Shown here one piece after another: positions 63,936-64,000 of a DNA stretch of 64,000 bases. The DNA is taken from the NCBI RefSeq assembly GCF_029011175.1, contig NZ_CP118946.1:1302001-1366000 (forward strand). Reading direction: 5' to 3'. Under the pieces are notes generated by a model. That model was given only the letters and a program-made list of their open reading frames with translations. It had not been told where the DNA came from and made no database searches. The position numbers and the translations under genes are program-made. Numbering within the stretch: the first letter of the stretch is position 1; each line of letters begins with the position of its first letter. Source of the DNA: Winkia neuii. Its GTDB lineage: Bacteria > Actinomycetota > Actinomycetes > Actinomycetales > Actinomycetaceae.

Positions 63936-64000
63936 ATGAAAAAAATTCTTGCTACCTGCCTTTGCTTCGGCACAGCGCTGATAACTCTGTCTGGATGCAA
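63936..64000 (+). CDS. Lipoprotein, first 21 codons (cut by window edge)
   Basis: MKKILATCLCFGTALITLSG followed by Cys: a short lipoprotein signal peptide with lipobox LSGC. Ribosome binding site weak. The rest lies outside the window, so function is unknown; substrate for LspA encoded at the other end. Confidence 0.7.
   Translation, partial: MKKILATCLCFGTALITLSGC

Noticed and set aside
1-64000. tRNA, rRNA, tmRNA, RNase P RNA and known riboswitches
   Set aside because: Scanned by eye in the gaps; no cloverleaf, conserved core or aptamer signature recognised. A covariance-model scan would be decisive.

Overview
The window is a gene-dense chromosomal segment from an actinomycete (Actinomycetota), probably an Actinomycetaceae-type host-associated bacterium. 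This rests on gene content seen directly: DivIVA/Wag31, SepF, DUF3040, DUF3046, PAC2, ClgR, a LexA/LysM/NrdR locus, MraZ-led dcw cluster, RNase J, a long Ala/Pro/Gly-rich IF2, frequent GTG/TTG starts and moderate GC (mid-fifties percent by eye). Genus assignment is inference. No intergenic stretch exceeds about 300 bases; no rRNA, tRNA, CRISPR array, insertion sequence or prophage was recognised.

Layout. 1-5.5 kb (minus): 5' part of dnaE, rluD, lspA, divIVA, yggT, sepF. 5.6-19.9 kb (minus): the division and cell wall (dcw) cluster in reverse coordinate order, transcribed mraZ, rsmH, ftsL, ftsI, murF, mraY, murD, ftsW, murG, murC, ftsQ, ftsZ, pgeF; murE is absent from its usual place between ftsI and murF, and yggS is absent between pgeF and sepF. 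Several junctions overlap as ATGA or GTGA. 20-22.8 kb: DUF3040, dinB, PAC2. 22.9-28.1 kb (plus): a HelD-like RNA polymerase recycling ATPase, serA and an acyl-CoA ligase. 28-29.8 kb: an SOS locus in which lexA diverges from a LysM division-inhibitor-like gene and nrdR, with three LexA boxes between them. 29.8-43.6 kb (mostly minus): ldh, a DinG-type helicase, hflX, a lone plus-strand methyltransferase, miaA, miaB, cinA, recX, recA (own SOS box), DUF3046, clgR, pgsA, ftsK. 43.6-49.9 kb: pfkB-type kinase, RNase J, dapA, GNAT, dapB, M16 peptidase. 50-54 kb: an unknown two-helix membrane protein, pnp, rpsO, GNAT. 54.3-56.3 kb: a secreted neutral ceramidase, the clearest accessory gene. 56.5-63.9 kb: ribF, an unlisted 50-residue Cys-rich mini-protein, truB, rbfA, infB, ylxR, nusA, rimP; a lipoprotein gene begins at the right edge.

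The genes mostly serve growth: septation and peptidoglycan precursor synthesis, DNA repair under LexA, lysine/DAP synthesis, RNA turnover, and translation initiation/ribosome maturation. The items most worth a second look are the mini-protein between truB and ribF, the ceramidase whose usual catalytic serine position reads threonine, the mirror-image MraZ-box arrays, the alternating hairpins between pgsA and clgR, the missing murE, and the unrecognised membrane protein beside pnp.
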